A stretch of 45,241 bases of DNA from Candidatus Altimarinota bacterium (GTDB taxonomy: Bacteria; Patescibacteriota; Gracilibacteria; BD1-5; UBA6164): the NCBI GenBank assembly GCA_028697205.1, contig JAQVFO010000004.1:1-45241 (forward strand). The letters run 5' to 3'. Numbering within the stretch: position 1 is the stretch's first letter; every line of letters begins with the position of its first letter. The notes under the pieces were generated by a model. That model ran no database searches. It saw only the letters and a program-made list of their open reading frames with translations, and was not told the DNA's origin. The position numbers were made by a program, and so were the translations under genes. Shown here piece after piece: positions 1 to 12,229 of this stretch.

Positions 1-1
1 A

Positions 2-2044
2 ACACAAAATGAATATACATACAGTATAACAAACCTAAAGACAGAATACCAAATCTGAGCAATACTAGAATGATGAAGTATACTATGATATAACAAACTA
101 ATAAACCAAGCCAATGCAGCCACACCATTAAAGAAAGCAACAGCTATGGTAGTATGAACATACAATGAAAAAATATTAAAAGTAAGTACATGAACAAGAG
201 ATTATATATTTGCAATACCAAGTATAATAAATAGTGATATAACAGATAATGATTTACTAAACATAATAAATAAGAAACAACTAGTATACAACAACTATAC
301 AAATCTACCAGATTCATACAAGAACCTATGATATAGTATGACATGATGATTTGATTTTATCCCAAATTGAAACATAATAGTATATAGTTGAAGTGTACAA
401 ACATTATCAGAATGATTAAATAAATTAGTATTTATAGATAATTTAAAATCAGTGTATAGTAATACAATACTACAATCAGAACCATTATATAATGATATAG
501 TAAATATAAATACAACAACAAATCAAGTAGAAGCATCAAACCTAGTAAATAATTATATAAAAAATAATGTATGATGATTATGATGAGTTACAGTATACAA
601 TGATTGTATATTGGATTGACAAACAATAATTCATTGAAGTACTATAACGGCATATAGTGAGAATAATATAATACAATCAGCACTATATTGATGTGTAGAT
701 AGAGAACAGCAAAGAACATGTACGAATTGAATATTAAGTTGAGATATTTCATATCAATATGCAAGTTGTGTAAAATGAACATTATCAAATTGTGTAGCAA
801 ATGCAAGTTATGTTTACAATACACATACATACTCAGTTCCACAAATAGATCATGGAAATACAGCAACAAATATAACATCAAGCCAAGTATCAGAGAATAA
901 TTGAATATTTACATATACTTTATCAAGTATAGAGTGTAATGATGGAACATATATAAACCAGATAGAAAATCCAACACCAATATTAGTAAGTTGTAATAGT
1001 TGATATATACAAAGTTGAAATAGTTGTGTAAGTTCTTATTTTGCTTGATCTTGAACAATTACTACTCCATGGACTAAATCTGATTGAAATGTGTTGCAAA
1101 ATTGTCAAGAATATAATCTACAAGCAACAACATTAAATTCTTGATCTCCAAGATGATCATGAACATGTTGAGACTGAACACAATGATGTTTAACGAGTTG
1201 AGTATATAGAATAGATCCAGATTTAACATGAACTGCATATTCTCCATTTAATGTTTATTGTGATATGACAAATACATGATGAGGTTGGACTTTGGTATGA
1301 GCATCTTGAGCAGGTGGTACTACGTCTGCACAATGAATGTGAAATAATAATGCTGTATGAACATTAACATCTCCTACTCAATGAACAAGTGCAAGACTTT
1401 CTCTTAATACTTGGAATGCAATATGAAATCTAACAAGATGGAAAAGAAATGATAATAGTGCTATATTTTATTCAAAACATGGGAGTAGTGCAGTAACGAT
1501 ATCAGGGTGGAATCCAAGTTATAATGCAGAACCACTTCCAAGTTGTTCAAGTTCGCCTACTTCTTGATTTGTAAATTGAAGAAGTTATCATTTTGCAGAT
1601 TGTTATAATGTAAATTCAAGTTATATATGATGGGGATGGAATTGAACTGGAGATGATTCTAGTGGTATAATGAATGCATCTAATTCTTCAGTGTGGGTTA
1701 ATACTGATTCAAGCATTGCATGAGGGAATTGTAGTGGAGGGTATAGTTTTAATGGATATTGTTGGAGAGTTGGAAATATAGGTGTTGCATCTTGTAATGT
1801 AGTTTGTTCTAGTGCAGGAGGTTCTTGTGTAGATAATTGGGGAAGTGTTATAAATACAAATTCAGTCTGTACACATTTTTTCCCAACTTATACAATATCA
1901 GTATCTGATATTCAAGAAAGACCTGCATATTATTGAACTAATTGTTGGTATACAACAACAAGGTCAGGACATTATGTAAACTCAAGTTATAATTGTGGAA
2001 CGAATAGTGGTGCTGGTTGACTTATATGTGCTTGTACAAAATAA
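2..2044 (+). CDS. Pilin-like surface protein with fibrinogen-like C-terminal domain (5' partial)
   Basis: The frame is open from the window edge to TAA at 2042-2044 when TGA is glycine; the start lies outside. Codons up to about 1030 align with codons of the pilin-like gene at 27116-29377 (position 8 matches 27479), including NEYTYSITN, KATAMVVGTYNEKILKVST and NITSSQVSENNG, so this is a paralogue and probably also begins with a type IV pilin helix. After a Cys-rich linker comes GVYRIDPDLTGTAYSPFNVY followed by CDMTNTGGGWTLV, the hallmark of fibrinogen-like domains, then a Trp/Cys-rich tail ending CACTK. Inferred role: exported adhesin or minor pilin carrying a binding domain. The domain match rests on motif recognition only. 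Confidence 0.8.
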
Positions 2045-2135
2045 TTAGACATACTATAATTGTTGTTAATATTTATAAATTATACTTATTTCATATCAAG
2101 AAATATTTTTTCTAATTGTTTTAAAAGTAGTGAAA

Positions 2136-3182
2136 ATGTTATATTCTATTAAATCAAAACATTTAAACTTAATAATTATATTATTTTTGTTTATACTTTT
2201 TAGCTTTTTTTATGCTAAAGAGTATTTTTTGTATCATACATGAATTGCAAAAACTAATTCAAATTTTGTTGATGTAAAAAAATCACTTTCAGATTTTTCT
2301 TTTGATAAAATAAGAGAAATAGATTGATTAGAAATATATAACACTCCAGATAAAAATCTATTAAAATTACTTGTAGAAAAGATAAGAAATGCAAAAACCA
2401 GAGTTTATATTGAAGCATATATTTTTACCGAGAAAGATTTAAGAGATGCTTTGATTAAAGCTAAAAAATCATGAATTGATGTAAAAGTAGAAATGGAAAA
2501 AAATGTTTATATGGCAGGAAATTTAAATAAAAATACATATAATGAACTTATTAAAAACAATATTGAAGTTGTATGGTCAGATTCATCAGATTATTCTTTA
2601 AACCACTCTAAATTTTTTATAATTGATGATGAAGTAGTTTTGTCTACTTGAAATTTTAGTTATTCTATGTTTACAAAAAATAGAGATTTTATACTTTTTA
2701 TCAATGATAAAATTATTTTAAAATCTTTGCTTGAAAACTTCTTATTGGATTTTAAAAAGGAAAGAGATTTTGTTTATGATGATAACTTAGTTTTATCTCC
2801 ATTTTTTTCTAGAGAAAAAATAGAATTTTTATTAAAAAATGCAAAAAGTGATATAAAACTTTATTTTCCTTATTTTGAAGATGATGTTTTATTAAAAATT
2901 TTGGAAGATAAGCTAAATTCTTGAACAAATATAGAGATAGTTACAGATAAAAATAATGAGAGAGTTAATGAGCTTAAAAATATATGATATAAAATAAAAG
3001 TTTTGGATAAATACACTGAGCATGCAAAGGCAATACTTATAGATTGAACTTATTTATATTTATGAAGTATAAATTTTTCAACATATAGTTTAGATAAAAA
3101 TAAGGAAACTTGAATAATTATAAAAGATAAAAATATAGTATCAAAGTTTTTAGATATTTATAAAGAAGATTTCAAGGAATAA
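2136..3182 (+). CDS. Phospholipase D-like protein, membrane anchored
   Basis: A 348-residue protein with an N-terminal hydrophobic segment (about residues 10-26) and two HxKxxxxD motifs: H156-K158-D163 in LNHSKFFIIDD and H295-K297-D302 in EHAKAILID, each followed by a GNFS or GSINFS stretch. This is the two-motif architecture of the phospholipase D superfamily (cardiolipin synthases, phosphatidyltransferases, Nuc-type nucleases), where the two histidines form one active site. The substrate cannot be told from sequence; cardiolipin synthase-like phospholipid exchange is the first guess and an exported nuclease the alternative. It sits 69 bp upstream of a large exported protein on the same strand. 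No Shine-Dalgarno precedes the ATG. Confidence 0.85.
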
Positions 3183-3251
3183 TTTGCAAAAAATACATAA
3201 AAAAATATACTTATTTTATATAAAATATATCTAGTTTTTATATTTAAAATT

Positions 3252-5984
3252 ATGTGAATTAAGATCTTTTTTTCAATTCTTTCATTATTGGTTATTTTTT
3301 TTGTATCATCCATAACTTTTTTTTGAGGTGAAGAAAAATCTTTGAGCTCATACTTTAATAATGAACTTATTAATAATGGATATTTTAGCATAACTAAGAC
3401 TTGAAGTTGAGATTATTTAGAAAAATCAAACAATGAAGAATGATTATTTAATATAATTAGATTTAATTATATTAATACAATTTTTTTAGATAAAAAAGAG
3501 GATAATATAAAAATTTCAACCTGATCATCTATAAGAATAAATGTGAATAAATGAAAATATTTTTTTTCATTTTGAGAAGCTAGAAAATATGAAGTATCTT
3601 GATCTTGATATAGGTTAATGATTAACTGACCAATAAATTTTTTTATAAATTCAGAAGATAGTAGTAATGTAAGTATTTTACCTCTTGATAATACAATTGA
3701 TTTAATTCTTTTGTGATTAGAAGATGGGGAAGAGAAAACTACAGTTAATTTATTTCCTCATATACTTTTTTCTTTTAAAACAAGTTTAAATAAAATTCTA
3801 TACAATTCAGATTTACTTAGAATTCAGCAATTAAATAGCCTTTCTTATATAAAAGATAGTTTATATTCTAAAAATCTTAGTCTAACAGATTATGAAAGAT
3901 TAGATAATAATTTTTTTAAAGATATATTAAATTATTTTAATTTTAAATATTTAAAAAATAAAGAAGAAGATTTAAATCAAAATACTAATTTCGATATATG
4001 AATGTATGATAATATAAAAAAATATTTTAGTATTTTTATAAATGAAAATAAAAAGGCAGCATATTATAAAGATTTAATTTATATTAATTTAATTAAAATA
4101 TGATATTTAGATATTTTAGATAAGAATTTATATAAGGAAACAGAAACTTATTTTCAAGAACTAAAAGATCTAAATAATTCAGATTATAATGAAATGTTAA
4201 AATATTTAATTTATTTTAAGGAAAAAAATTTATTTGATTATGATATAACTGATAATTATATAGCAGAAAAGAAAAATTATGATGAAATGTATTCAAGTAT
4301 TTTATGATTTCAATGAGTAAATTCAGACTACTTAATATATTCAATATTTAATTCATATGATTTGTGAGAAAAAGACAAGTTTTTTAATTGATTAGCAACT
4401 TTTTCAGATAATTTTTTATGAGCAAATTGAATAAAAATATCTAATAATAAGTTACTATGAGATACAGCCTCAAAAAATGTTAAATTATGATATTATATTT
4501 TATTTCTTGAGGATATAATTAAAGCAAATTTAACAACAGATTTTAATATTAATGATGTGAAGTATATATTTGATATTTTCAATAAATATTCGCTTTTAAG
4601 TGTTGATACTTACTCATCTCTTGATAATAATAAAAAGAAAACATTAATTGTATTTCACTTATGATTATTAAAAAATCTTGAGCAATTTTTTAGATATACT
4701 TTTTTTGATAAGAAATTAGAAAATGATAAGATTTTAGTAAAGAAATCATGAGTAGAAATATGAAATAATTTAGTTTTATCATTTGAAAAAAGTTTTAATG
4801 TTTTATTAGATTTTTATACTAAAAATAAGTTACTTTTTAACGAATCATTAGAAAAGGACTCATTATATTTAAAAGATTATAATGAAGTAATATGAAAATT
4901 TACTGAATATATAAGTGCATTGAAAGACTATGATAAGTATAAACTTGATAAGAATTATTTATGGGATGTTAATACAGTTCAAATAAACGACAATAAAGTT
5001 TATACAATATATGATATAACTGATTTTTTATCAAAATTTAATTGATTATATAATGATTCTTATAAAGTAAGCACTGTTGATAATAAAATTTATAGTGTAG
5101 ATATGAACCTGTGATGAAAAAATATAAAATTTGATTTATATCCTTATGATAGTTTCTATTTAAAAAATCTATATATTAATTGAGAGAAAAAGAGTGTAAG
5201 TTATAATTTAAACAATATAAAGGAAAAAATATTATGAGAACAACCTCAGACTAATGGAGAGAAAAATACAGATAGTTTTTCAAATTTCTTCATTGATACG
5301 TTTATAAATAATTCTGTAAAAAATAATGATAATAATGTAATAGTTGATGATACTACAAATAATACATGAACTATAAATAAGGAAGATATGTATATTTTAA
5401 TATTTAAAAGAGATAAATTATTATGACCAGCTTGAGAATTTAATATACTAAAAGACTTTACTAAAATTTCTGATAATAATGTTGATGTAAAATACAATAA
5501 TTGAGAATATCTGATAAAGATAAACAATTTAGAATTCTCTTTTAAATATTGAGATAGTATCTATTGAGCTTTTCTAAGTTCAGATTATAAATTATCAAAT
5601 ACTTCGCATTATTTCTATAATATGACATTAAAATTGTTTAGAGAAATCTGAGCAGTAAAATCTTATTGATTATGAAGTAAGCAAATTACAGTAAAATGAG
5701 AACTTGATATTCGTAATTTTGAAAAATATATGAATAGTATTTTGCTTAATTATCCTAATATTGCAAAAGCTTATGGTGCGCTATATAAAAAGAGCAATAA
5801 CATTAATGTAGTTTTATGAACAGATAATATTATTGTATATTCTTTTATATTTAATTGAAAAAATTTTGAAATTTCTTTAGATAAAGATAATATAGTTAGC
5901 ATAAAAGTTGATTGAAGTGAAAAATTAAAATCTCCTTTTAATATAGATAATTTAAATGATTATATTAATTTATTAGTTAAATAA
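3252..5984 (+). CDS. Large exported protein of unknown function (910 aa)
   Basis: One continuous frame of 910 codons when TGA is glycine. The N-terminus (MGIKIFFSILSLLVIFFVSS) is a signal peptide or membrane anchor; the remainder is rich in Lys, Asn, Asp, Ser and aromatic residues with alternating beta-like patterns and no further obvious membrane segment. I recognise no family or catalytic motif. The stop at 5982-5984 is five bases before the next ATG, so it is very likely cotranscribed with the small membrane protein downstream. The size and anchor suggest a cell-surface or cell-envelope protein; that is inference. Confidence 0.75.
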
Positions 5985-5989
5985 AATTT

Positions 5990-6205
5990 ATGAAAAGATG
6001 ATTACTGCCAAAAATAGCTGCATTTATAGCCTTATTTTGAATTGTTATTGGTATTTTATGAACTGCATTACTTTTTATACTTTCTCCTAAATGAGATATT
6101 AATAATAACAATAATGAGGAAATTAAATTAACTCCTGAACAGTTACAACAATTAAAAGATATATCTGGAAGTTGATCTCAAACTTCTAGTTGAACTTCAA
6201 AATAA
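5990..6205 (+). CDS. Small single-pass membrane protein
   Basis: 71 residues: a short basic N-terminus (MKRGLLPK), one hydrophobic segment at about residues 8-32 with several glycines written as TGA, then an acidic, Asn/Gln/Ser-rich tail (NNNNNEEIKLTPEQLQQL) predicted to be outside or in the cytoplasm depending on topology. It follows the 910-residue exported protein by five bases and is probably translated from the same message. No family recognised. The alternative that it is a spurious ORF is unlikely, given the clear membrane segment and tight spacing. Confidence 0.65.
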
Positions 6206-6276
6206 AATTGAATATTAAAAAAGTCGAAATGATTTTTCTAAATAATTCTACATTTCTAAATCCTATTACATAAAAT

Positions 6277-7938
6277 ATGAAATTAAATATAAGAGTAAGT
6301 TGACCTGCTTGACTTTGAATGAATTCAACAGCAGATATAATAGCCGATACATTTGCAATACTTTGATATGAGGTAATAACAAATATAGAGTATCAATCTA
6401 TTATTAAATGATGATTAAATCATTTTGATGTAAATATATCGGATACAAATAAAAGTCTATCAAAATATGCTGATATGTTAATTGTTTTTGATGACAAAAA
6501 TTTGGAAAGTAATTTAAAAACTTTAAGAGAATGAGCTTTTATTATAGCAAATAAAAAATTTATAGAAAAAGTAAGTTTAAAATGAATTGATTTATCTAAA
6601 TTTAAAGTTCTTGATATAGAAATAAATGATAAATATGATAATACTTATTTACTTTGAATTTTATTTAAACTTTTATGACTTAGTGTAGAAATAAGTTTTC
6701 AAAGTATAGAACATACTTTTGCAAAGAAATGAGAAGAAATAGTAATAAGAAATAAAGAAATTGTTGAAAATATTTATAAAAATTATGATTTATGAGATAT
6801 AAAATCATTTAATTTATGAAAAATATGAGAGAAAAAGAATATAAGTTATTGAAATAGAATGATAGCATATTGAGCTATTGATAACTGACTTGAGTTTTAT
6901 AGTGCATATCCTATGACTCCTGCTTCTACTATTTTGTCAGAAGTTATAAATTCAAAAAAAGTAACTTATCTTCAAGCTGAAGATGAAATAGCAGTTATGA
7001 ATGCTGCTTTATGAGCTTCATTTACTTGAGCTAGATCTATGGTATGAACTAGTTGATGATGATTTGCTTTGATGACAGAATGACTTAGTTTTGCACTTCA
7101 AGCTGAAATACCAATTGTTGCAGTTTTAGCTCAGAGAGCAGGTCCAAGCACATGAACTCCAACATGTTTAGAACAATGAGATATAAATTTTGCTCTAAAT
7201 CCTACATTTTGAGATTTTGAGCATATTCTTTTAACTCCTTCAACATTAGAGGATTGATATTATATGTCAGCATTAGCTTTAAATTTAGCACAAAAATATC
7301 AAACAATAGTTATAGTTTTAATAGATAAACAGTTTGCAGAAGGAAAATCATCATTTATAAAATTAGATAAACCAGAGATTAATAGAGGAAAATTACTTAT
7401 TAATCCTAGTGAAGATTATAAAAGATATGAATTAATTTCTGATGGTGTTTCCCCATATGTAAAAGTTTGAACTAAAAATGGTGATTTTATTGCAACAAGT
7501 TATGAACATGATGAATTTGGTGCAACGACAGAAGATTCAAAAATGAAAGTTTTAATGACTGAAAAAAGAGAAAAAAAATTAGAAAATTTCTTTGAAAAAG
7601 AATGATTTAAATGATATGAAATATATAATTCTTGAGCCAAAAAAATGATTATTACAACAAGTTTTATTACTTATACAGCACTTGATTTTATAAAAAGCAA
7701 CCCTGATTACTGACTTATTGTAATTAAATTTCTGAAGCCACTTGATTATAGACTTAGAGATGAAATTAATTGAAAAGAAGAAATTATATTTGTAGAACAT
7801 AATTATAGCTGACAAATTGAAAGTTATATTAGTGATAAATTATGACTTAGATTTATTGAATGACTAAAAATAAGTCATATGAGAAAATATGATTTAATGC
7901 CTTTTTATGTAGAGGATTTTGAAAATAATTTAAAATAA
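6277..7938 (+). CDS. korA: 2-oxoacid:ferredoxin oxidoreductase, fused gamma-alpha subunit
   Basis: 553 residues. Residues 1 to about 180 are the gamma domain (MKLNIRVSGPAGLGMNSTAD, then EYQSIIKGGLNHFDV); the rest is the alpha or pyrimidine-binding domain with GNRMIAYGAIDNGLEFYSAY, YPMTPAST, LQAEDEIAVMNAALGASFTG and SGGGFALMTEGLSFA. In the family this subunit pairs with a TPP- and Fe-S-binding beta subunit to oxidise a 2-oxoacid with CoA and ferredoxin. The partner is the next gene. The fused arrangement matches two-subunit KorA-type enzymes. Substrate (2-oxoglutarate, pyruvate or other) is not decided by sequence. Many family-conserved glycines are TGA codons. Confidence 0.9.
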
Positions 7939-8058
7939 AATAGACTCATTAATTAATAAAATAATTTAATTAAATAGAAATCTTAGTCATGATAATATAC
8001 ATATTTTACATAAATATATAAATGCTATTAAAAAAAACTTACTAATTAAAATTTTCTT

Positions 8059-8661
<603 letters not shown>

Positions 8662-8679
8662 TTATAATTTTTATTACTT

Positions 8680-9246
8680 ATGAATAAAAATGTTATGATT
8701 TTTTTAATTATTTGAGTTATTATGTTTATATTTTTATCATATATATTTTTATATAATAATGATAAAAATTCTAATTCAAATTCAGGAGTAGATGTAAAAA
8801 CCAATATTAAAAGTGATAATAATTGATTAAATTATAAGTTGAATATCATAAATAATAATTTGGTTATCTATGATCTTTCTTGGGATTATGTATTAAATAA
8901 CCAAAATTTATTCCCAAAAGTTGATTTCTGAGTTTCTTGAATTAGTAGTTTTTCACCTACAAAAGAGCAAGTTATAGAAGCTGAAAAAGATATATTGAAT
9001 GAAATGAAAAAAAGTTTACCAGAATCAGCTTTAAAATTTGATAAATATAAAAGACAATATTGGGGATTAAATACTTGAGATATTTCTCCTAATTATATGA
9101 TTTATTGACAATATTTTTTAATTGATAACATAGATATAACTAAATGAATACTTAATTCATTATCTGACTGATGAACAACTTATATTTTTGTTATATATAA
9201 TTTATCAACAAAACAAGTTGAAATAATTCCTAATTGACAAGCTTAA
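8680..9246 (+). CDS. Anchored or secreted protein of unknown function
   Basis: 188 residues beginning MNKNVMIFLIIGVIMFIFLS, an uncleaved signal anchor (about residues 4-25), then an Asn/Ser/Lys-rich linker and a compact domain of about 130 residues outside the membrane. It starts 18 bp after the oxidoreductase beta subunit and may share its transcript, but nothing in the sequence ties it to that enzyme. A perfect hairpin with a T-run follows at 9320. Family not recognised. Confidence 0.65.
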
Positions 9247-9319
9247 AAAGTTTTTAAGTTAGTATTATATATATCTATATTTTGTAAAGCTAAAATTTTT
9301 GCTTAAAGAATAAAAATAT

Positions 9320-9356
9320 GATTTAATTATTATAACTTAATAATTAAATCTTTTTT
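9320..9356 (+). terminator. Intrinsic terminator-like hairpin ending at the next start codon
   Basis: GATTTAATTATTA at 9320-9332 pairs with TAATAATTAAATC at 9338-9350 (13 bp, 5-base loop), followed by six T at 9351-9356. The ATG of the next small gene begins at 9357, so terminator and start codon abut. Confidence 0.65.
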
Positions 9357-9536
9357 ATGAGAGAAATTTATGAAAAATATGTTAATTTACTTGATGTAAA
9401 ATTTAGAAGTAATACATTAGTAATAATTATTATAAGTTTATTTATAATTGTAACTTGAACTTTTCTTCCTAAAAAAGCAGATTTAGCATATCAAAATTGT
9501 TTAAGTAATTCACAAATTTCTTATTATACAAAATAA
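9357..9536 (+). CDS. Small single-pass membrane protein
   Basis: 59 residues: cytosolic-looking N-terminus (MREIYEKYVNLLDVKFRSN), one hydrophobic helix at about residues 20-37, and a short tail with one cysteine (NCLSNSQISYYTK). The start codon directly follows the T-run of a terminator-like hairpin, leaving no ribosome-binding site. Its stop is inside a second terminator. Two readings remain: a real gene controlled by attenuation or internal initiation, or a chance ORF. The clear membrane segment favours a gene. Confidence 0.5.
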
Positions 9537-9561
9537 AAATTGGGGAATCCCCAATTTTTTT
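9536..9561. terminator. Bidirectional terminator between convergent genes
   Basis: AAATTGGGG (9537-9545) pairs with CCCCAATTT (9549-9557) around a 3-base loop, with a T-run on the plus side and an A-run before it, so it can serve the small gene on + and the DciA-like gene on -. Confidence 0.8.
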
Positions 9562-9844
9562 ATATATATCTTATTTCAAATTCTTCAAATCTTAATCATA
9601 TCTTTTTTAACTTTTCACTAATCTTATAATTTATTTTATCACTTAACATAAGAAGTTCTGTATTTAATATAGTTTTACTTGTTTTTATAATTATTCTGTT
9701 TCATTTGATCTGAATTGATACTAAATATGGAGTTATATCCATATTTTTTTCATATTTAAAAACTTCTATTATAGAATTCCAAATACTTGATTTTATAACT
9801 AACTCATTTAAATTTTTTTTATTTATTGATGTTGTTAATTTCAT
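9560..9844 (-). CDS. DUF721/DciA-like small protein
   Basis: 94 residues on the minus strand. A helical N-terminus (NELVIKSSIWNSIIEVF) is followed by a beta-rich stretch (LVSIQIKGNRIIIKTSKTIL) and a helix with NTELLMLSDKINYKISEKLK. This order, with a conserved Trp and an alternating hydrophobic strand leading into an EL..L helix, resembles DUF721/DciA proteins, which include bacterial replicative helicase loaders. The match is by pattern only and the protein is short. It lies 7 bp downstream of rsmI and is probably its operon partner. Function should be treated as tentative. Confidence 0.5.
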
Positions 9845-9851
9845 AAGAAGA

Positions 9852-10508
9852 TTATATTATTATCACATATTCTCATTTTTGTTTTTCTTTTTTAGAATAA
9901 ATTTCTATTGCTTCTTTTATATTTACTCTATTAAATTCTTCAAATTTTTTTGTTAATTCTCTTGCTATTACTATCTTTCTATCTTCTCATAAATACTCTT
10001 TTAAATCATTTAAAGTTCTTTCTATTCTATGAACTGATTCATAAAAAACTACAGTTTCTTCAACTCATTGAAGTTTCTTAAATAATGTTTGTCTTCATTT
10101 TTTTACTGGTAAAAATCCAAGATATAAAAAGTGGTTTATAGGTAATCCAGATGCTTGAAGAGCAGTTAAAAAAGCAGATACTCATGGAATTGGTACTATA
10201 TGAATATTATTTTTTAATGCTTCTTGTATAAGAGGATACCCAGGATCTGATATTCATGGAGTTCATGCATCAGATACTAGAGCTATATTTTTTCACTCAT
10301 TTAATAATCATATTATTTTATCAAGTTTAGCAACTCATGAGTAGGAATGGTAACTTAAAAGAGATTTTTTAATATCATAATGATTTAGTAAAGTAGCTGT
10401 AGTTCTTGTATCTTCACAAGCTATATAATCAACTTCTTTTAAAGTTTTTAAAGCTCTTAATGTAATATCTTCTAAATTTCAAATAGGTGTAGACACAATA
10501 TAAAGCAT
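9852..10508 (-). CDS. rsmI: 16S rRNA (cytidine-1402 2'-O)-methyltransferase RsmI
   Basis: 218 residues of the tetrapyrrole-methylase fold. It starts [20 protein letters not shown], then [57 protein letters not shown] and [10 protein letters not shown], which are the successive RsmI landmarks for SAM binding and substrate placement. In E. coli it methylates the 2'-OH of C1402 in the decoding centre together with RsmH. The C-terminal domain found in E. coli RsmI is mostly absent, so this is a short form. Most of the motif glycines are TGA. It is in a minus-strand group with the glycosyltransferase upstream (27 bp) and the DciA-like gene downstream. Confidence 0.93.
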
Positions 10509-10535
10509 TGAAAAAAATTAAATTATAAATTATTG

Positions 10536-11618
10536 TTATGAGTTCTGATTTTTTTCATTAATTATTTTGTTTAATTCACTAACATAATCTTGACTTGAAT
10601 TTTGATTTAATATTTCAGTGTAATCTTGGTTTTTTTTCTTTTTTAGAAATAGGTTTAATGCTTTACTTGTATCAGGATTTGATAAAGCATTAAAATATTC
10701 AATATTACTTCATAATATATTTTTTATAGATTCCATATTACTTGAAATAATTGGAATATCATATGATAGTGCAGTGTTTAATTCAAATGGAAATGTTTCA
10801 TATATACTTGGATAAATTATTCATAAACTTTGTTTATAATAACTTTCTTTTTCTTTAGGATCTACTTCTCATATAAAGTTTACTATATCACTTATTCCTA
10901 AGTCTAAAACTATTTTTCTAAATTCTAAGTTTTGACAAGCTTCAGTTGAAAGTATAAACAAACTTAAAATATTTCATTCATCTTTCATTTTTTTTAAGGC
11001 AAGCAATACTCTCTCTAGATTTTTAGTTCTAGCCTCTTTAGCATCATAAATAATGTAATCATTTTTAAGATTATGTTTGTTTTTTATATCTAATAATTGT
11101 ATTTTTTCATTTGATTTTTCAATTTTTATAGGAAAAAATCATTTAATTATTTCTATTTTCCATTCTTCTATATTTAATCTTTCATTTAAATCTGTAAATG
11201 TTTGTTTATCAAAACAAATTATTTTTTTAGCATTTTTTAAATTTGATGTAAGTAGTTTTAAATAATAGTGCTTACATAGTGAATTTTTGAATGGACCAAA
11301 AAAAAGTTTTTTTAGGCTTGGGAGAATAACGATGTAGTTTTTTTTATATGTAATAGGATTATATTCATTAAAAAAAATCATTAAATCAAAATTTTCTTGT
11401 TCAAATTTCTTTTTTAATGTAAAATTTTCTTTTATGCTTCATGGATTTTCGGATACAACTTTTACTTCACAATTTGGTAAAGATAAATCTAGTTTTTCAT
11501 TTGTATATAGGACTAAATTATACTTTCTTGATTTTATAAGCTCTTTAACAATTTCAAGTCAGAATAAAGAATATAAATTATCATCTGAAGCAAATCTTAA
11601 ATCTATTCAAATTTTCAT
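10536..11618 (-). CDS. Glycosyltransferase (GT4-like)
   Basis: 360 residues. The N-terminal half opens with MKIGIDLRFASDDNLYSLFG, typical of GT-B glycosyltransferases. The C-terminal half has YIIYDAKEARTKNLERVLLA, NFIGEVDPKEKESYYKQSL and IIYPSIYETFPFELNTALSY, where the E..F....E pattern contacts the nucleotide sugar in GT4/GT1 enzymes, followed by DIPIISSNMESIKNILG. Expected to build a glycolipid, capsule or glycoprotein in the cytoplasm or at the inner membrane face. Donor and acceptor are unknown. It precedes rsmI on the same strand by 27 bp. Confidence 0.83.
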
Positions 11619-11692
11619 TAATTTATAATTAAATATTTAAAATTTATAATTTCTTATATAATATATTATATTTAAAAATTAATCAAAATAAA

Positions 11693-11971
11693 ATGGATTT
11701 TAAAAACTATATTTTATCAAGTATAATAGATAATAAAGTAGTAATAAAATTAAAGGTTAGTTCTGGTGCAAAAAATACTGAATTCTTTGATATAATGTCT
11801 GATTGAGTAATAAAAGTAAGAGTAAAATCAATCAGGGAAAAGTGAAAAGCAAATAAAGAATTATTTTCTTATTTAAGTAAATACTTAGATATTAAGAATA
11901 GCCAAATTTCCTTTATTTCTTGAGAAACTGATAGTTTTAAAAACATTTTAATTGATTTTTCTAAAAAATAA
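11693..11971 (+). CDS. DUF167 (YggU-like) protein
   Basis: 92 residues matching the small DUF167/YggU family: VVIKLKVSSGAKNTEFF near the start, IKVRVKSIREKGKANKELFS in the middle (family pattern V.v.a.p..GkAN.el...l), then YLSKYLDIKNSQISFISGET at the end. The family folds as a small alpha-beta domain; its molecular role is unknown. It stands divergent from the glycosyltransferase, 74 bp away. Confidence 0.85.
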
Positions 11972-12009
11972 GTATTATTTTAGTAATTTTGCTTTTTAAT
12001 TACAAAAAT

Positions 12010-12228
12010 ATGGTATTAAAAATCACTTTAATTTTTTTGTATATCTTGTTTGTTTTAATCTTTTATACATTTGTAAGTAAAAGGTTAAAGTTTTTGAATG
12101 AAAAACATATTAGTCATACTTGAGTTTCATACCTTAGGGTAAATTATTTATTTATTATGAGTATAACTATGTTTTTAGCAACAATATCTGCTATCCTGTC
12201 GATTATTTTAATATTAACTCTACTATAA
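12010..12228 (+). CDS. Small two-helix membrane protein
   Basis: 72 residues with a hydrophobic helix at the N-terminus (LKITLIFLYILFVLIFYTF), a short basic loop (SKRLKFLNEKHISH) and a second hydrophobic helix (IMSITMFLATISAILSIILI). The stop TAA is one base before the ATG of the next membrane protein, so the two are almost certainly translated from one message. Family not recognised. Confidence 0.65.
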
Positions 12229-12229
12229 A

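Noticed and set aside
144-881. Minus-strand frames and a 60-codon plus frame in the first kilobase
   Set aside because: They run opposite or out of phase to the long code-25 frame with clear paralogy to the gene at 27116; composition is Tyr/Leu-rich shadow of Asn/Ile codons.
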